DNA of 59,742 nucleotides from Ancylobacter novellus (GCA_003241485.1 QFQD01000024.1:1-59742); one strand, 5' to 3'; counted from the first letter of the stretch, positions 1 to 8,596 are shown. Program-made: numbers and translations. The notes: generated from the sequence alone by a model not told the origin.

Positions 1-1
1 G

Positions 2-700
2 GCTTTCCTCATCGCCCAGTCGCTGAACCAGATCGAGAAGGCCTACGGCCCGAACAACTCCATCCTCGACAACTGCCATGTCCGCGTGAGCTTCGCCACG
101 AACGACGAGCGCACTGCCAAGCGGGTATCCGATGCGCTGGGCACCGCCACCGAGATGAAGGCGATGAAGAATTATGCCGGGCACCGGCTCTCACCCTGGC
201 TGGGTCATCTCATGGTATCGCGCTCGGAAACCGCCCGCCCGTTGCTTACTCCCGGCGAGATCATGCAGCTTCCGCCCGCCGACGAAATCGTCATGGTCGC
301 CGGCACCCCACCGATCCGGGCAAAGAAGGCCCGCTACTACAATGATGCGCGCTTCCGGGACCGGGTCCTGTCGCCGCCAACGCTCACTCGTGGTTCGGCC
401 GTGCAGCACGATGACTGGACCGCGCTGCCGGTGCCCGCAACACAGGAGAGCACGGGCCGGAGCGCTGCCATCGAAGGTCAAGACGATGATCCGACCGGGT
501 CGGAGTACCGGCATCAGCCCGAGCTCAGCCGCGTCAAGCCGGTCGAGAAAAGCCAGCCCATCGAGAACGAGTTCGAGTTCGACGCGGATCGCGACGACGA
601 GATGGAGGACGTCGCCACCCGAAACCGGCGCATGACTGGCCTGATGCAAGGCGTCGCCCGACAGGTCAGCCTCAATCCCAATGACGGCATGGAGCTGTGA
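2..700 (+). CDS. traG: TraG/VirD4-family conjugal transfer coupling protein, C-terminal part
   Basis: This is the last 232 residues of a coupling protein whose 5' part lies outside the window; the reading frame is open from base 2. In conjugation such hexameric inner-membrane ATPases link the relaxosome to the type IV secretion channel. The visible part matches the end of the family's P-loop domain (FLIAQSLNQIEKAYG, then CHVRVSFATNDERTAKRVS) and the GTPPIRAKKARYY stretch before a low-complexity acidic tail. The Walker A region is not in the window. The gene ends 6 nt before the CopG-type gene. The call rests on recognised family sequence and on the trb genes at the other end of the window. 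Confidence 0.9.
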   Translation, partial: AFLIAQSLNQIEKAYGPNNSILDNCHVRVSFATNDERTAKRVSDALGTATEMKAMKNYAGHRLSPWLGHLMVSRSETARPLLTPGEIMQLPPADEIVMVAGTPPIRAKKARYYNDARFRDRVLSPPTLTRGSAVQHDDWTALPVPATQESTGRSAAIEGQDDDPTGSEYRHQPELSRVKPVEKSQPIENEFEFDADRDDEMEDVATRNRRMTGLMQGVARQVSLNPNDGMEL

Positions 701-706
701 TTCGCC

Positions 707-1153
707 ATGGCAGGTCGCACGAAGAAAGCGCAGATCTCCGTCTATCTCGAGCCCGACATCATGGACCTGTTGGCCCACTACGCCGCCCAGCGGGACCAAT
801 CCATGTCCCTGATCGCCCAGGCCGCGATCGCCTCCTTCCTGTCGCCCGACAGCGCCGAGCGCCAGGAGGCCGCTCTTGCCCGGCGCCTCGGCCAGATCGA
901 CCGCCGTCTTGCGCGGCTGGAGCGTGACCTCGGCATCTCGACCGAGGCCTTCGCCACCTTCATCCGCTTCTGGCTTGCCACGACCCCCGCACTGCCCGAG
1001 CCCGCGGCCCAGGCGGCGCGGGCCAAGGTTTCCGAACGCTACGCGGCCTACACCAGCGCGCTCGGCCGGCGCCTCGCGAAGGGACCGCGGCTGGGACAGG
1101 AGCTCGCGGAGGATGTTGCATGGCCGGACAAAAATAGAGACAGCCGAAGTTGA
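707..1153 (+). CDS. CopG-family ribbon-helix-helix protein of the conjugation module
   Basis: This 148-residue protein has an N-terminal ribbon-helix-helix segment (AQISVYLEPDIMDLLAHY, about residues 8-45) followed by a helical region rich in Ala, Arg and Leu. Proteins of this type sit between traG and trbB in Tn4371-like and rhizobial transfer modules and are annotated as CopG-family regulators; their exact role is not established. Start ATG is 6 nt after traG. The last residues (about AWPDKNRDSRS) run into sequence that no longer looks like the transfer module, so the C-terminus may have been altered when the cargo arrived. That last point is inference. Confidence 0.8.
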   Translation: MAGRTKKAQISVYLEPDIMDLLAHYAAQRDQSMSLIAQAAIASFLSPDSAERQEAALARRLGQIDRRLARLERDLGISTEAFATFIRFWLATTPALPEPAAQAARAKVSERYAAYTSALGRRLAKGPRLGQELAEDVAWPDKNRDSRS

Positions 1154-1159
1154 CCTTTG

Positions 1160-1930
1160 GGCGAAGTTCGGACAGTCCACTTTCCAGCAATCGGGGCGAG
1201 CCGAACCTATAGTAAATGGTGCGCGCAGTTCGCGCATGCGCATGTTGGCGGCTGGGAGGGTTGGCTAATCGAAGGATCGCTTAAAGACGTAGAAGCCGAC
1301 ATCGCGCGGGCCGCCCTGTCTGATCCGGTCATCCGGCGGCTAACGACGCTGCCCGGCGTCGACATGACGGTCGCATCGGGGCGTTGCGGCTGCAATCGGC
1401 GACGTCCGGCGCTTCGGAGATCCAACGAAGCTGGTCGGCTATCTCGGCCTCAACCCGAGCACCCGCCAGTCTGGCGAGGGACCCGCCTACCATGGGCGGA
1501 TCACCAAGCAGGGCCGAGGCCAGGCGCGCGGCATGCTCGTCGAAGCCGCATGGGCGGCTGCGCGCTCGCCCGGCCCCTTGCGTGCCTTCTTCCAGCGCGT
1601 GGCAGCCAAGCGGGGCAAACCGATCGCCGCGGTGGCGACCGCACGAAAGCTCGCCATGATCATCTGGCACATGCTGACGAAAGGCGAGGATTACATCTGG
1701 GTGCGGCCGGCGTTGCTTGCCCGCAAGTTTCGCAGCATCGAGCTCAAGGCAGGCTTACCGCCCGAGCACGCCAAGCGTGGTGCGGCCTACGATTACAACA
1801 TCCCGGAGAAGCGGGCCGCTGAGCGGATGCGCGTCTAGAAGGCCGAAGAGGCGTACGCCGATTTCACCGCGCGATGGCGAACCAAGCCTCGCGCCAAGTC
1901 CCGTTCGGAAAAGAAAATGCCAGCACCTGC
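1160..1930 (+). pseudogene. IS110-family transposase remnant (frameshifted, N-terminus missing)
   Basis: The C-terminal Transposase_20 half of an IS110 transposase can be read across two frames. One frame gives LPGVDMTVASG at about 1345-1380. The other gives GDVRRFGDPTKLVGYLGL and a serine-type region from about 1398 to a stop at 1838. The DEDD N-terminal half is absent. A further frame continues weakly to about 1930. It directly follows the CopG gene, so it marks the left junction of the cargo with the transfer module. It is not close in sequence to the complete IS110 element at 16.6-17.9 kb. Confidence 0.75.
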
Positions 1931-2027
1931 TTGAAAGGGCTTTCCTACAACATCCGTGTCTATGGGCTTGCCGGGCCGAGAGAAGTCCAGCGTGATGCCC
2001 TTCGCTTAGCCTCCGGCCGCGCGTCGC

Positions 2028-3302
2028 TCACAGGCCCTGGCCGAGCCAGGTGGTCAGCGGCGGGAAGAAGATCAGCAGCACCAGCACGACGATCGACCAG
2101 GCGAGGAAGGGCAGGACTTCGCGCGCCACCGGCAGGAAGGGTATCCGGTCGACGCTGCAGACGACGAACAGCAGCAGGCCGATCGGCGGATGCAGAAGCC
2201 CGATCATCAGGTTGACCACGACCACGGCGCCGAAATGGATCGGGTCGATGCCGAGTTCGGCGGCGAGCGGCAGCAGCGCGGGCAGGAAGATCACCATCGC
2301 CGGCAGCGGTTCGAGGACGAGCCCGATCGCCAGAAGCAGGAGGTTGACGATCAGCAGGATGAGATGCGGATTGTCGGTGACCTGCCGGATCATCTCCACC
2401 AGATGCTCGCTGATCTGGCTCTCCGCCACCAGCCAGGAGAACGGTGCCGCGGCGGCCAGCAGGAACAGGATCACCGCGCTGGAACGGCCCGCCGCCATCA
2501 GGATGCCGGGCAACTCGGCAATGTTCATCGAGCGGTAGATGAAGAACCCGACCAGCAGCGAATAGATGACCGCGATCGCGGCGATCTCGGTATCGGTCAT
2601 CAGTCCCATGCGGATGCCGACGAGGATGATCACCGGCATGAGCAGCGCCCATGCCGCCCGGCCGGTGACGCCGAACTTCTCCTTCCACGTCATCGACGGC
2701 TCGCGCGGCAGGTCGCGGCGATGGCCGATGATGCTGCAGATGACCAGGAAGCCGCCGGCCAGCAGAAGGCCGGGAATGACGCCCGACAGGAACATCTTGG
2801 CGACCGACACATTGGCGATCTGCGCATAGACGACCATCGGGATGGAGGGCGGGATCACCGGCCCGAGCAGCGCGCCCGAGGCGATCACCGCGCCGGCATA
2901 GCCCGCGCCATAGCCCTTGGCCCGCATCTCCGGGATGAGCGCCTTGCCGGTGGCGACGGCATCGGCCACCGCCGAGCCGGAAATGCCGGACAGCATGAGA
3001 TTCGACAGGATGCTTACATGGCCGAGGCTGCCGCGGCGCGGGCCGATCCAGGCCGACGAGACCGAGACGAGGCGCCGGGTGATGCCGCCCCGGTTCATCA
3101 CCTCGCCGGCAAGAATGAAGAGCGGGATCTGCACCAGCGCATAGAGGCTGATGCCGCTGAGCATCGAGGTCGGCAGCATGATGGCGTCGACCGCCGGACC
3201 CGGCTTGAACTCGAGGCCGAGCCACGCTGCGACGATCATCGCGAAGCCCACCTCGACGCCGAGGATGAGCAGGCCGACGAAGGAGAGGAAAAGGATGTTC
3301 AT
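2028..3302 (-). CDS. dctM: TRAP transporter large permease, DctM family
   Basis: This 424-residue protein is the large, roughly 12-helix membrane subunit of a tripartite ATP-independent periplasmic transporter. It drives sodium-coupled uptake of an organic acid delivered by DctP. Family motifs are visible: ISLYALVQIPLFILAGEVM, GDxG-like GISGSAVADAVATGKALIPEM, and ALLGPVIPPSIPMVVYAQIA, plus the C-terminal helical repeat. Length is normal. It is the last gene of dctP-dctQ-dctM, 8 nt after dctQ. The start ATG has a poor ribosome-binding site, as expected for a coupled gene. The substrate cannot be read directly; neighbouring genes suggest a hydroxy acid or acid sugar. Confidence 0.93.
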   Translation of the reverse strand: MNILFLSFVGLLILGVEVGFAMIVAAWLGLEFKPGPAVDAIMLPTSMLSGISLYALVQIPLFILAGEVMNRGGITRRLVSVSSAWIGPRRGSLGHVSILSNLMLSGISGSAVADAVATGKALIPEMRAKGYGAGYAGAVIASGALLGPVIPPSIPMVVYAQIANVSVAKMFLSGVIPGLLLAGGFLVICSIIGHRRDLPREPSMTWKEKFGVTGRAAWALLMPVIILVGIRMGLMTDTEIAAIAVIYSLLVGFFIYRSMNIAELPGILMAAGRSSAVILFLLAAAAPFSWLVAESQISEHLVEMIRQVTDNPHLILLIVNLLLLAIGLVLEPLPAMVIFLPALLPLAAELGIDPIHFGAVVVVNLMIGLLHPPIGLLLFVVCSVDRIPFLPVAREVLPFLAWSIVVLVLLIFFPPLTTWLGQGL

Positions 3303-3310
3303 GGTGCCGC

Positions 3311-3838
3311 TCAGTCCTCGATGACGGGATGGGAGGCGGGCATGGGCGGGCGCCCGGCCAGGGCGCGCACGAGGCGCCAGGCGATCAGCGGCAGCAGCAG
3401 CACGAAGCCGGCGAGCATGCCGAACACCGGCACGTCGAGGGTGAGGTCGGTGCCGAGGATGATCTGCATGCTGGCGGTCTGAATCATCACCCAGCTCTTC
3501 CAGGCCAGGAAGACGACGACGACCAGCAGCAGCAGCTCGAGGCCGATGTCGAGCACGCGCTGCAGGTCGGCCGGCAGCATGTCGTGGATGAAGGTGATGC
3601 GGATCGTCTCGCCGGTCGCGGAGGCGCGCACGAAGCCGAGGAAGCACAGCCAGACCAGGCCGATCTTGACGTACTCCTCCGGCGAATCGTGCCAGAGAGT
3701 CACATAGTTGCGGTCGATGAACTGGGTCGTGACCAGAACCAGCAGCGCCGCGACCACGAACGCGATCACGGCGTCGACGATCCGGGCGACGACGCCGGCG
3801 ATCCTGAGCACGACGTGCTCCACATCGTCGAAGGACAT
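3311..3838 (-). CDS. dctQ: TRAP transporter small permease, DctQ family
   Basis: This 175-residue protein has four hydrophobic segments (about residues 22-42, 60-75, 100-120 and 138-158), the usual topology of the small membrane subunit that supports DctM. The family feature of a conserved region after helix 2 with ETIRITFIHDMLP is present. The start ATG is preceded by GAGGAA at good spacing. It lies between dctP and dctM on the same strand. A stable hairpin sits in the 90-nt gap after dctP. Confidence 0.9.
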   Translation of the reverse strand: MSFDDVEHVVLRIAGVVARIVDAVIAFVVAALLVLVTTQFIDRNYVTLWHDSPEEYVKIGLVWLCFLGFVRASATGETIRITFIHDMLPADLQRVLDIGLELLLLVVVVFLAWKSWVMIQTASMQIILGTDLTLDVPVFGMLAGFVLLLPLIAWRLVRALAGRPPMPASHPVIED

Positions 3839-3885
3839 GGGGAGTTCCTCGGGGGTCCGGAAGCCTGGGGAGCGGAGGGAAAAGG

Positions 3886-3909
3886 CGGGTGCCGGCGGCC
3901 CGGCACCCG
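3886..3909 (-). terminator. Intercistronic hairpin after dctP
   Basis: A perfect 10-bp stem (CGGGTGCCGG / CCGGCACCCG) with a 4-nt loop lies 20 nt after the dctP stop. Read on the minus strand it is followed by CCTTTTCCC. It probably protects the dctP mRNA or attenuates read-through, giving more binding protein than permease. The stem is seen directly; the role is inference. Confidence 0.6.
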
Positions 3910-3928
3910 AGTTCCGCAGAGGAGACGC

Positions 3929-4921
3929 TTACTGCGGGATCGCCCGGATGCGCTCGACCAGACCTTCCGGCCAGACCTTGCCTTCGAAGCGCTTGTAGAT
4001 GTCGGCGAGCGCCGCCTCGAAGGCGGCCTTGTCCGGCTGCGAGACCTGCACGCCATTGTCGGCGAAGATCTTCTGGGCCCCGGCGTCGACCTTCTCGCCC
4101 GCGGCGGTCATCGCGGCGCCGCCCTGCTTGGCGGCGTTGATGAAGATCTGCTGCTCTTCCTTGCTGAGCGACTGCCAGAGCTTCTCGTTGATGTAGAAGG
4201 CGCCGGTCTCGTAGATGTGGTCGGTGGGGGTGAAATACTTCGCCACCTCGTACCATTTGTAGCCGACGGCGGCGTCGATGCCGTTCTCATGGCCGTCGAC
4301 CTGGCCGCGCTCGATGGCGTTGTAGGTGTCGCCGAGGCCGAGCACGACCGGCTTGGCGCCCAGCTTCTCGAAGGCGGCGCGGATGCCCTCGATCGGCGGG
4401 ATGCGGATCTTCAGGCCCTTCAGGTCCTCCGGCTTCACCACCGGCCGCACGCGGTTCTGCACGGCGCGCGGCGAGCGGGCCCCGTAGACGGCGAAGATGC
4501 GCACGCCCGATTCCTTGGCGAGGTTGTCGTACAGTTCCTGGAAGACCGGGCTGTTGACGACCTTCTCCGCGCCCTCCTTGCTTTTGAACAGGTAGGGCAC
4601 ATAGGCGACGTTCAGCGGCGCGCCGCCCTTGAGCACGCCGGCATTGCCGATGGCGAGGTAGGTCATGTCGACGGTGCCGAGCTGGACGCCGTTGATCAGC
4701 GACTGGATGTCGCCGAGCTGGCTGTCGGGGTAGACGCGGACCTTGATGGTGCCCTTGCTCTCGCGCTCCACCGCCTCGGCGAAGGCCGGCAGGGCGGCGT
4801 GGATGGTGCTGGTGGACGGCCAGGGCGAGCCGAGGCGCAGTTCGCGGACCTGCTGGGCGCCGGCGGGCGTGGCGAGGGCTGCGGCGACGAGCGCCGCCAG
4901 GGCGGCATGGCGTAAGGGCAT
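3929..4921 (-). CDS. dctP: TRAP transporter substrate-binding protein, DctP family
   Basis: This 330-residue periplasmic binding protein has a clear signal peptide (about residues 1-22, ending TPAGAQ). The DctP fold is recognisable from LRLGSPWPSTS near the N-terminus and LKGLKIRIPP, whose Arg (about 174) normally pairs with the ligand carboxylate. This supports an organic-acid ligand. Start ATG is preceded by GGAGGA. It is the first gene of the TRAP operon. A GntR operator-like site lies about 45 bp upstream (4966-4984). The ligand itself is not predictable from sequence. Confidence 0.92.
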   Translation of the reverse strand: MPLRHAALAALVAAALATPAGAQQVRELRLGSPWPSTSTIHAALPAFAEAVERESKGTIKVRVYPDSQLGDIQSLINGVQLGTVDMTYLAIGNAGVLKGGAPLNVAYVPYLFKSKEGAEKVVNSPVFQELYDNLAKESGVRIFAVYGARSPRAVQNRVRPVVKPEDLKGLKIRIPPIEGIRAAFEKLGAKPVVLGLGDTYNAIERGQVDGHENGIDAAVGYKWYEVAKYFTPTDHIYETGAFYINEKLWQSLSKEEQQIFINAAKQGGAAMTAAGEKVDAGAQKIFADNGVQVSQPDKAAFEAALADIYKRFEGKVWPEGLVERIRAIPQ

Positions 4922-4965
4922 CGGTTTCCTCCCAACTGGACGCGCCCGGTCATGGGACGCGTCTC

Positions 4966-4984
4966 ATTGGTATGAAAGGCTAAT
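4966..4984 (+). promoter_or_regulatory. GntR/FCD operator-like site A, upstream of dctP
   Basis: ATTGGTATGAAAGGCTAAT matches the motif shared by five intergenic sites in this block (consensus TTGGTATGAWAGG). It lies 45 bp upstream of the dctP start, where a repressor would cover the promoter. FadR/UxuR-type GntR regulators commonly bind TTGGTAT half-sites. Assignment to the GntR protein encoded at 7873-8589 is inference. Confidence 0.6.
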
Positions 4985-5067
4985 TGTTTGTCCGCCCGGT
5001 CGTCAAGCCGACATTGCCCATCGAAGCCCCGTTGGAGGTCGCGACGTGGCGTCTTGTAACGCTAAGC

Positions 5068-5092
5068 AATTGTTAAAAAACAATTATATAAT
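5068..5092. promoter_or_regulatory. AT-rich inverted repeat and possible -10 box in the dctP/monooxygenase intergenic region
   Basis: The 369-bp region between dctP and the next gene contains a short inverted repeat, AATTGTT...AACAATT, followed by TATAAT at 5087-5092. A matching -35 box at proper spacing was not found, so promoter assignment is weak. Apart from this and operator sites A and B the region shows nothing recognisable. Confidence 0.3.
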
Positions 5093-5176
5093 AACCATCC
5101 GAACGGTGCCCTACTACGTCGGATGCCCTGTCCGCCGTCTCGTTTGCGATTTGACAAGGGCGAGTTAGATGTTCAT

Positions 5177-5190
5177 CCTATCATACCAAG
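5177..5190 (-). promoter_or_regulatory. GntR/FCD operator-like site B, upstream of the monooxygenase-aldolase pair
   Basis: CCTATCATACCAAG is the reverse complement of CTTGGTATGATAGG and matches site D exactly over the 13-bp core. It lies about 100 bp upstream of the start at 5291. Confidence 0.6.
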
Positions 5191-5290
5191 CCAATCGACG
5201 TCGGTCGCGTGCGGGGCGGCTTTCCGGCAGGCGCCGGAAAGAGCGGGGCGCCGTGCCCATCACCGACCGGTCTGCACGGGGAGCGTCATC

Positions 5291-5590
5291 TTGTCTTATG
5301 TTGTCTGGGTCGAGTTCCATGTGGCCGAGGAGGATCTCGGGTCGTTCATGATGCTCGTGAAGTCCAATGCGGCCGAATCCGTCCGTGCCGAGGCCGGTTG
5401 CCAGCGTTTCGACGTGCTGGTGCCGGTGGAGGGGGAGGGCGCGATCGCGCTCTACGAGATCTATGACAGCGAGGCGGCGTTCCGCGACCACCTGTCGACC
5501 CCGCATTTCCTGGAGTTCGACGCCCTGACCGGGCCGCTCATCAAGCACAAGACGGTGCGCAGCTACGTCTGCCATCAGAACAGCAAGTGA
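5291..5590 (+). CDS. Antibiotic-biosynthesis-monooxygenase (ABM) fold small protein
   Basis: This 99-residue protein belongs to the dimeric ferredoxin-like alpha/beta-barrel family (ABM, quinol monooxygenase YgiN-like). Supporting features are the opening SYVVWVEFHV, the family pattern ESVRAEAGCQRFDVLV, and YEIYDSEAAFRDHLSTPHF, whose HxxTPHF-type end is typical. Members act on quinols or, as in LsrG, isomerise phosphorylated sugar intermediates, so the reaction here is open. I chose the TTG at 5291 because homology begins there and a GGGGAG sequence lies just upstream; a longer open frame back to 5123 has no family similarity. It is followed by the aldolase gene after 10 nt. Confidence 0.75.
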   Translation: MSYVVWVEFHVAEEDLGSFMMLVKSNAAESVRAEAGCQRFDVLVPVEGEGAIALYEIYDSEAAFRDHLSTPHFLEFDALTGPLIKHKTVRSYVCHQNSK

Positions 5591-5600
5591 AGAGGAAGAC

Positions 5601-6419
5601 ATGTCCATGACATCGCCACCCGAGACCGCCGGCAATCTGCGGCAGAAACTCGCCGAGGAGGGCGGCCTGTTCGGCCCGATGGTGATCGAGTTCTTCTCGC
5701 CCGGCCTGCCGGCCATCGTGGCGGCGACCGGCTCGGATTTCATCCTCTACGACATGGAGCATTCCGGCGCGGGCTTCGAGACGATGAAGGTGCAGTTCGC
5801 CGGCTGCCGCGGACTCGGCGTCGCCCCGCTCGTGCGTGTACCGGCCGGCGAGTATCATTTCATCGCCCGCGCCTTCGACATGGGCGCGCAGGGCGTGATG
5901 GTACCGATGGTCGAGACGCGCGAGCAGGCCGAGCGCATCGTGGCGAGCGCCAACTACCCGCCGCATGGCCGGCGCGGCGCGGCCTTCGGCATCGCGCATG
6001 ACGATTATCGCGGCGGCCATCCCGCGCAGAAGATGGAGGCGAGCCGCGCCCGCAACCTCGTCATCTGCCAGATCGAGACGGCCCTGGGCCTGGAGAATGT
6101 CGATGCGATCGCCGCGCTGGACGGGGTCGACGTGCTGTGGGTCGGTCATTTCGACCTGACCAATTCGATGGGCATCCCGGCCCAGTTCGATCATCCCGCC
6201 TATCTGCAGGGCATCGAGAAGGTGGTCGCCGCCGCGCACCGCAACGGCAAGCCGGCGGGCTTCATGGCCCTCGATTCCGCCTGGGCCGAGGCCTATTGGA
6301 GGCACGGCTTCGACATCATCGCCTACGGGCTGGACCATCTGCTGTTCCAGAAGGCGCTTTCCGACGGCGTGGAGATGCTGAAGGGGCTGCGCAGCCAGGG
6401 GCGCGCGACGGCGCCCTGA
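5601..6419 (+). CDS. HpcH/HpaI-family class II aldolase
   Basis: This 272-residue protein is a divalent-metal-dependent aldolase of the HpcH/HpaI (GarL, RhmA, HpaI) family. These enzymes cleave 2-keto-3-deoxy or hydroxy acids to pyruvate plus an aldehyde, or run related retro-aldol reactions. Metal ligands are visible in ICQIETALG (Glu) and GHFDLT (Asp). The first catalytic segment YDMEHSG and the glycine-rich VMVPMVET stretch also fit. Length is normal. RBS GAGGAAGAC precedes the ATG. It is co-transcribed with the small ABM protein. The actual substrate is unknown; the otnK-otnC pair nearby suggests acid-sugar intermediates. Confidence 0.87.
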   Translation: MSMTSPPETAGNLRQKLAEEGGLFGPMVIEFFSPGLPAIVAATGSDFILYDMEHSGAGFETMKVQFAGCRGLGVAPLVRVPAGEYHFIARAFDMGAQGVMVPMVETREQAERIVASANYPPHGRRGAAFGIAHDDYRGGHPAQKMEASRARNLVICQIETALGLENVDAIAALDGVDVLWVGHFDLTNSMGIPAQFDHPAYLQGIEKVVAAAHRNGKPAGFMALDSAWAEAYWRHGFDIIAYGLDHLLFQKALSDGVEMLKGLRSQGRATAP

Positions 6420-6447
6420 CCCCGACCGGGCACAGACCGGCGATGTA

Positions 6448-6476
6448 CGTGCGGCCGCCGGCGAGGCGGCCGCACG
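6448..6476. terminator. Bidirectional hairpin terminator between convergent genes
   Basis: A perfect 12-bp stem (CGTGCGGCCGCC / GGCGGCCGCACG) with a 5-nt loop lies between the aldolase stop (plus strand) and the hydroxy-acid oxidase stop (minus strand). It can serve both transcripts. No long T-run follows, so termination efficiency is uncertain. Confidence 0.7.
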
Positions 6477-6496
6477 CGTTTCCGGCGCCCTGTTGG

Positions 6497-7654
6497 CTAG
6501 CCGGCGATGCGACCGCGCCACAGCCGCTCCGCCGAGAAGCCGTCCATCGAGGTGACGCCGAGCAGCGCCATGGCGATGTCGAGCTCGTCGCGCAATATGT
6601 CGAGCGCGCGGGTGACGCCGGCCTCGCCGGCCGCCGCCAGACCCCACAGGAAGGGTCGCCCGATCATGCAGGCATCGGCGCCGAGGCAGCGGGCGATGGC
6701 GATATCCGTGCCGCGCCGCACGCCGCCGTCGAGGATGACCTGTGCCCGGCCGGCGACGGCGGCGGCGACTGCCGGAAGTGCCGCGACGGCGGAGGGCACG
6801 CGGTCGATCTGGCGCCCGCCATGGTTGGAGACGATGACGGCCTCGACGCCGAGGGCGACCGCGCGCTCGGCGTCGCGGGGATTGAGGATGCCCTTGACCA
6901 CCACGGGGCCGTCCCATTGCTCGGCCAGCCGCGCCACCGTGTCCCAGTTGGCTGAGGCGTCGCAGAGCTTGGCGATGTGCTGGGCGATGCTGCTGAAGCC
7001 GCTCTGCGGCGCGGCGGCGGCGAAATTGCCGAAGCGTATGGGTGCGCGCAGGAAGCCAGTGAGCCAGGCCGGCCGGGCGAGCACCTCCAGCGCCGTGGTC
7101 AGGCGCGGGCGCAGCGGCACGGTGAAGGCGTTGCGGATGTCGCGGTCGCGCCGGCCTTGCACGGCAAGGTCGAGCGTGATGCACAGCACGCGGTAGCCCT
7201 GCGCCCGCGCCCGCTCCAGCATCGAGCGCATGAGGTCCGGGTCCTTGAGGAAATAGAGCTGGAACCAGCGGTCGACCTCCGGCACGGCGCCGGCGACCTC
7301 CTCCATCGAGGCCACCGAATTGGTCGACAGGCAGAAGGCGATTCCAGCCCGCGCCGCCGCCCGCGCCGCCGCGATCTCGCCCTTCGGCCAATAGAGGCCG
7401 GCAAGCCCGGTCGGCGCCAGCACCAGCGGCAGTCGCGAGGCATGGCCGACGACCGACGTCGCGCACGACCGGCGCGCGACATCGACGCCGACATTCGGCA
7501 TCAGCCGGAAAGTGCCGAAGTCGCCGGTATTGGCCGCCAGCGTGTATTCATCCGCCGCGCCGCCGTCGATGAACTCGAAGACCGAGCGCGGCAGGCGCGC
7601 CCGCGCGAGGGTGCGCAGATCGGCAATCGAGGCGGCGTAGTCGAGACGTGACAT
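6497..7654 (-). CDS. FMN-dependent alpha-hydroxy-acid oxidase/dehydrogenase (LldD/glycolate oxidase family)
   Basis: This 385-residue flavoenzyme oxidises 2-hydroxy acids to 2-oxo acids. Family signatures are complete: FEFIDGGAADEYT near the N-terminus, RWFQLYFLKD, the FMN-binding lysine in VVVKGIL, the catalytic His-Arg motif SNHGGRQ, and DGGVRRGTD for flavin phosphate binding. Electron acceptor (oxygen, quinone or cytochrome) is not evident. It is transcribed alone on the minus strand. An operator-like site lies 58 bp upstream. In this block it could supply the 2-oxo acid step that NAD-dependent dehydrogenases provide in standard otn clusters; this is inference. It could equally be a lactate or mandelate dehydrogenase. 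Confidence 0.9.
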   Translation of the reverse strand: MSRLDYAASIADLRTLARARLPRSVFEFIDGGAADEYTLAANTGDFGTFRLMPNVGVDVARRSCATSVVGHASRLPLVLAPTGLAGLYWPKGEIAAARAAARAGIAFCLSTNSVASMEEVAGAVPEVDRWFQLYFLKDPDLMRSMLERARAQGYRVLCITLDLAVQGRRDRDIRNAFTVPLRPRLTTALEVLARPAWLTGFLRAPIRFGNFAAAAPQSGFSSIAQHIAKLCDASANWDTVARLAEQWDGPVVVKGILNPRDAERAVALGVEAVIVSNHGGRQIDRVPSAVAALPAVAAAVAGRAQVILDGGVRRGTDIAIARCLGADACMIGRPFLWGLAAAGEAGVTRALDILRDELDIAMALLGVTSMDGFSAERLWRGRIAG

Positions 7655-7711
7655 GATGAAAATCCCGGCGCCGCCTGCAGGGGTGGCAGTGCGAGGCGCG
7701 TTGATGCGCTA

Positions 7712-7730
7712 AATGGTATCAAAGGTTAAA
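7712..7730 (+). promoter_or_regulatory. GntR/FCD operator-like site C, in the oxidase/gntR divergent region
   Basis: AATGGTATCAAAGGTTAAA differs from site A in only a few positions and sits 58 bp upstream of the hydroxy-acid oxidase start. Confidence 0.55.
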
Positions 7731-7852
7731 CACCCAGTCCGGAAGCGTCAATCCGTCCCGGATGAACTGGCTGAGTTGAGATATCAATAGTTTGATCTGC
7801 CTGCTTTTTTCGCAGCGCGGCATTGGTTGACAGACTGCACCTCTTCGGTGAT

Positions 7853-7871
7853 CCTTTTATACCGATAAAGG
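7853..7871. promoter_or_regulatory. GntR/FCD operator-like site E, overlapping the gntR translation start
   Basis: CCTTTTATACCGATAAAGG is a near-palindrome whose minus strand reads TCGGTATAAAAGG, close to the shared motif. It overlaps the gntR ribosome-binding site, as expected for autoregulation. Confidence 0.5.
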
Positions 7872-7872
7872 A

Positions 7873-8589
7873 GTGACTGTGCTCGATATCCAACCCATCC
7901 GCCGGCGCCGCATCTATGAGGACGTCGCGCAGAGGCTGCAGCAGATGATGCTCGACGGCGCGCTGGCGGAGGGCGACGTGCTGCCCTCCGAGCGCGACCT
8001 GATGGAGCAGTTCCAGGTCGGGCGGCCGGCGATCCGCGAGGCGCTGATGTCGCTGCAGAAGGCCGGGCTGGTGTCGATCACCAATGGCGAGCGGGCGCGG
8101 GTGGCGCGGCCGGACGCCCAGCATTTCATCCACGAGCTGTCGACTTCGGTGCGCTCCTACATCGCCAATCCCGAGGGCGTGCGGCATTTCCAGAATGCGC
8201 GCATGCATCTGGAGATGGCGCTGGCGCGCCACGCTGCGCGCGAGGCGACGGAGGCCGACATAGCCCGCATCGGTGGCGCGCTCGCCCGCAATAAGCGCGA
8301 TCTGTCGGACATGGACGCGTTCGAGAAGTCCGACATCGCCTTCCATTACGAGATCGTGCTGGTCGCCAACAATCCGCTGTTCAACGGCGTGCACCAGGCC
8401 GTCGTGCAGTGGCTGTCGGAGCAGCGCAACGTCTCGCTGAAGGTGACGCGCGCCAAGCAGAAGGCGTTCACCTTCCACGAGCGCATCTACGAGGCGATCG
8501 CCGCGCACGATCCGGATGCGGCGGAAGCGACGATGCGCGAGCATCTCGAATCGGTCGCCTCGCTGTACTGGCAGAGCGCGCGGCGCTGA
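7873..8589 (+). CDS. GntR-family transcriptional regulator, FCD (FadR) subfamily
   Basis: This protein of about 238 residues has a winged-helix domain (about residues 10-75: IYEDVAQRLQQMML, LPSERDLMEQFQVGRPAIREAL) and a C-terminal FCD ligand domain (about 90-225) with conserved Asp and His residues (DIAFHYEI, TFHERIYEAI) that normally hold a metal and a carboxylate ligand. The GTG at 7873 gives the longest form; the GTG at 7879 is better placed relative to AAAGGAG at 7867-7873. It probably controls the surrounding TRAP, aldolase, oxidase, lactonase and ABC genes through the repeated motif found upstream of them and of itself. The effector is likely a sugar-acid intermediate. Confidence 0.9.
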   Translation: MTVLDIQPIRRRRIYEDVAQRLQQMMLDGALAEGDVLPSERDLMEQFQVGRPAIREALMSLQKAGLVSITNGERARVARPDAQHFIHELSTSVRSYIANPEGVRHFQNARMHLEMALARHAAREATEADIARIGGALARNKRDLSDMDAFEKSDIAFHYEIVLVANNPLFNGVHQAVVQWLSEQRNVSLKVTRAKQKAFTFHERIYEAIAAHDPDAAEATMREHLESVASLYWQSARR

Positions 8590-8596
8590 TCCCGGC

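Noticed and set aside
2190..3482. Long plus-strand open frames across the dctM-dctQ-dctP genes
   Set aside because: They are antisense frames in high-GC DNA with Arg/Asp/Gln-rich, non-family sequence; the minus-strand TRAP genes explain the region.
5541..7466. 641-codon minus-strand frame over the aldolase and oxidase genes
   Set aside because: It crosses two supported genes in other frames and gives an Arg/Gly/Ala-rich sequence without domains.
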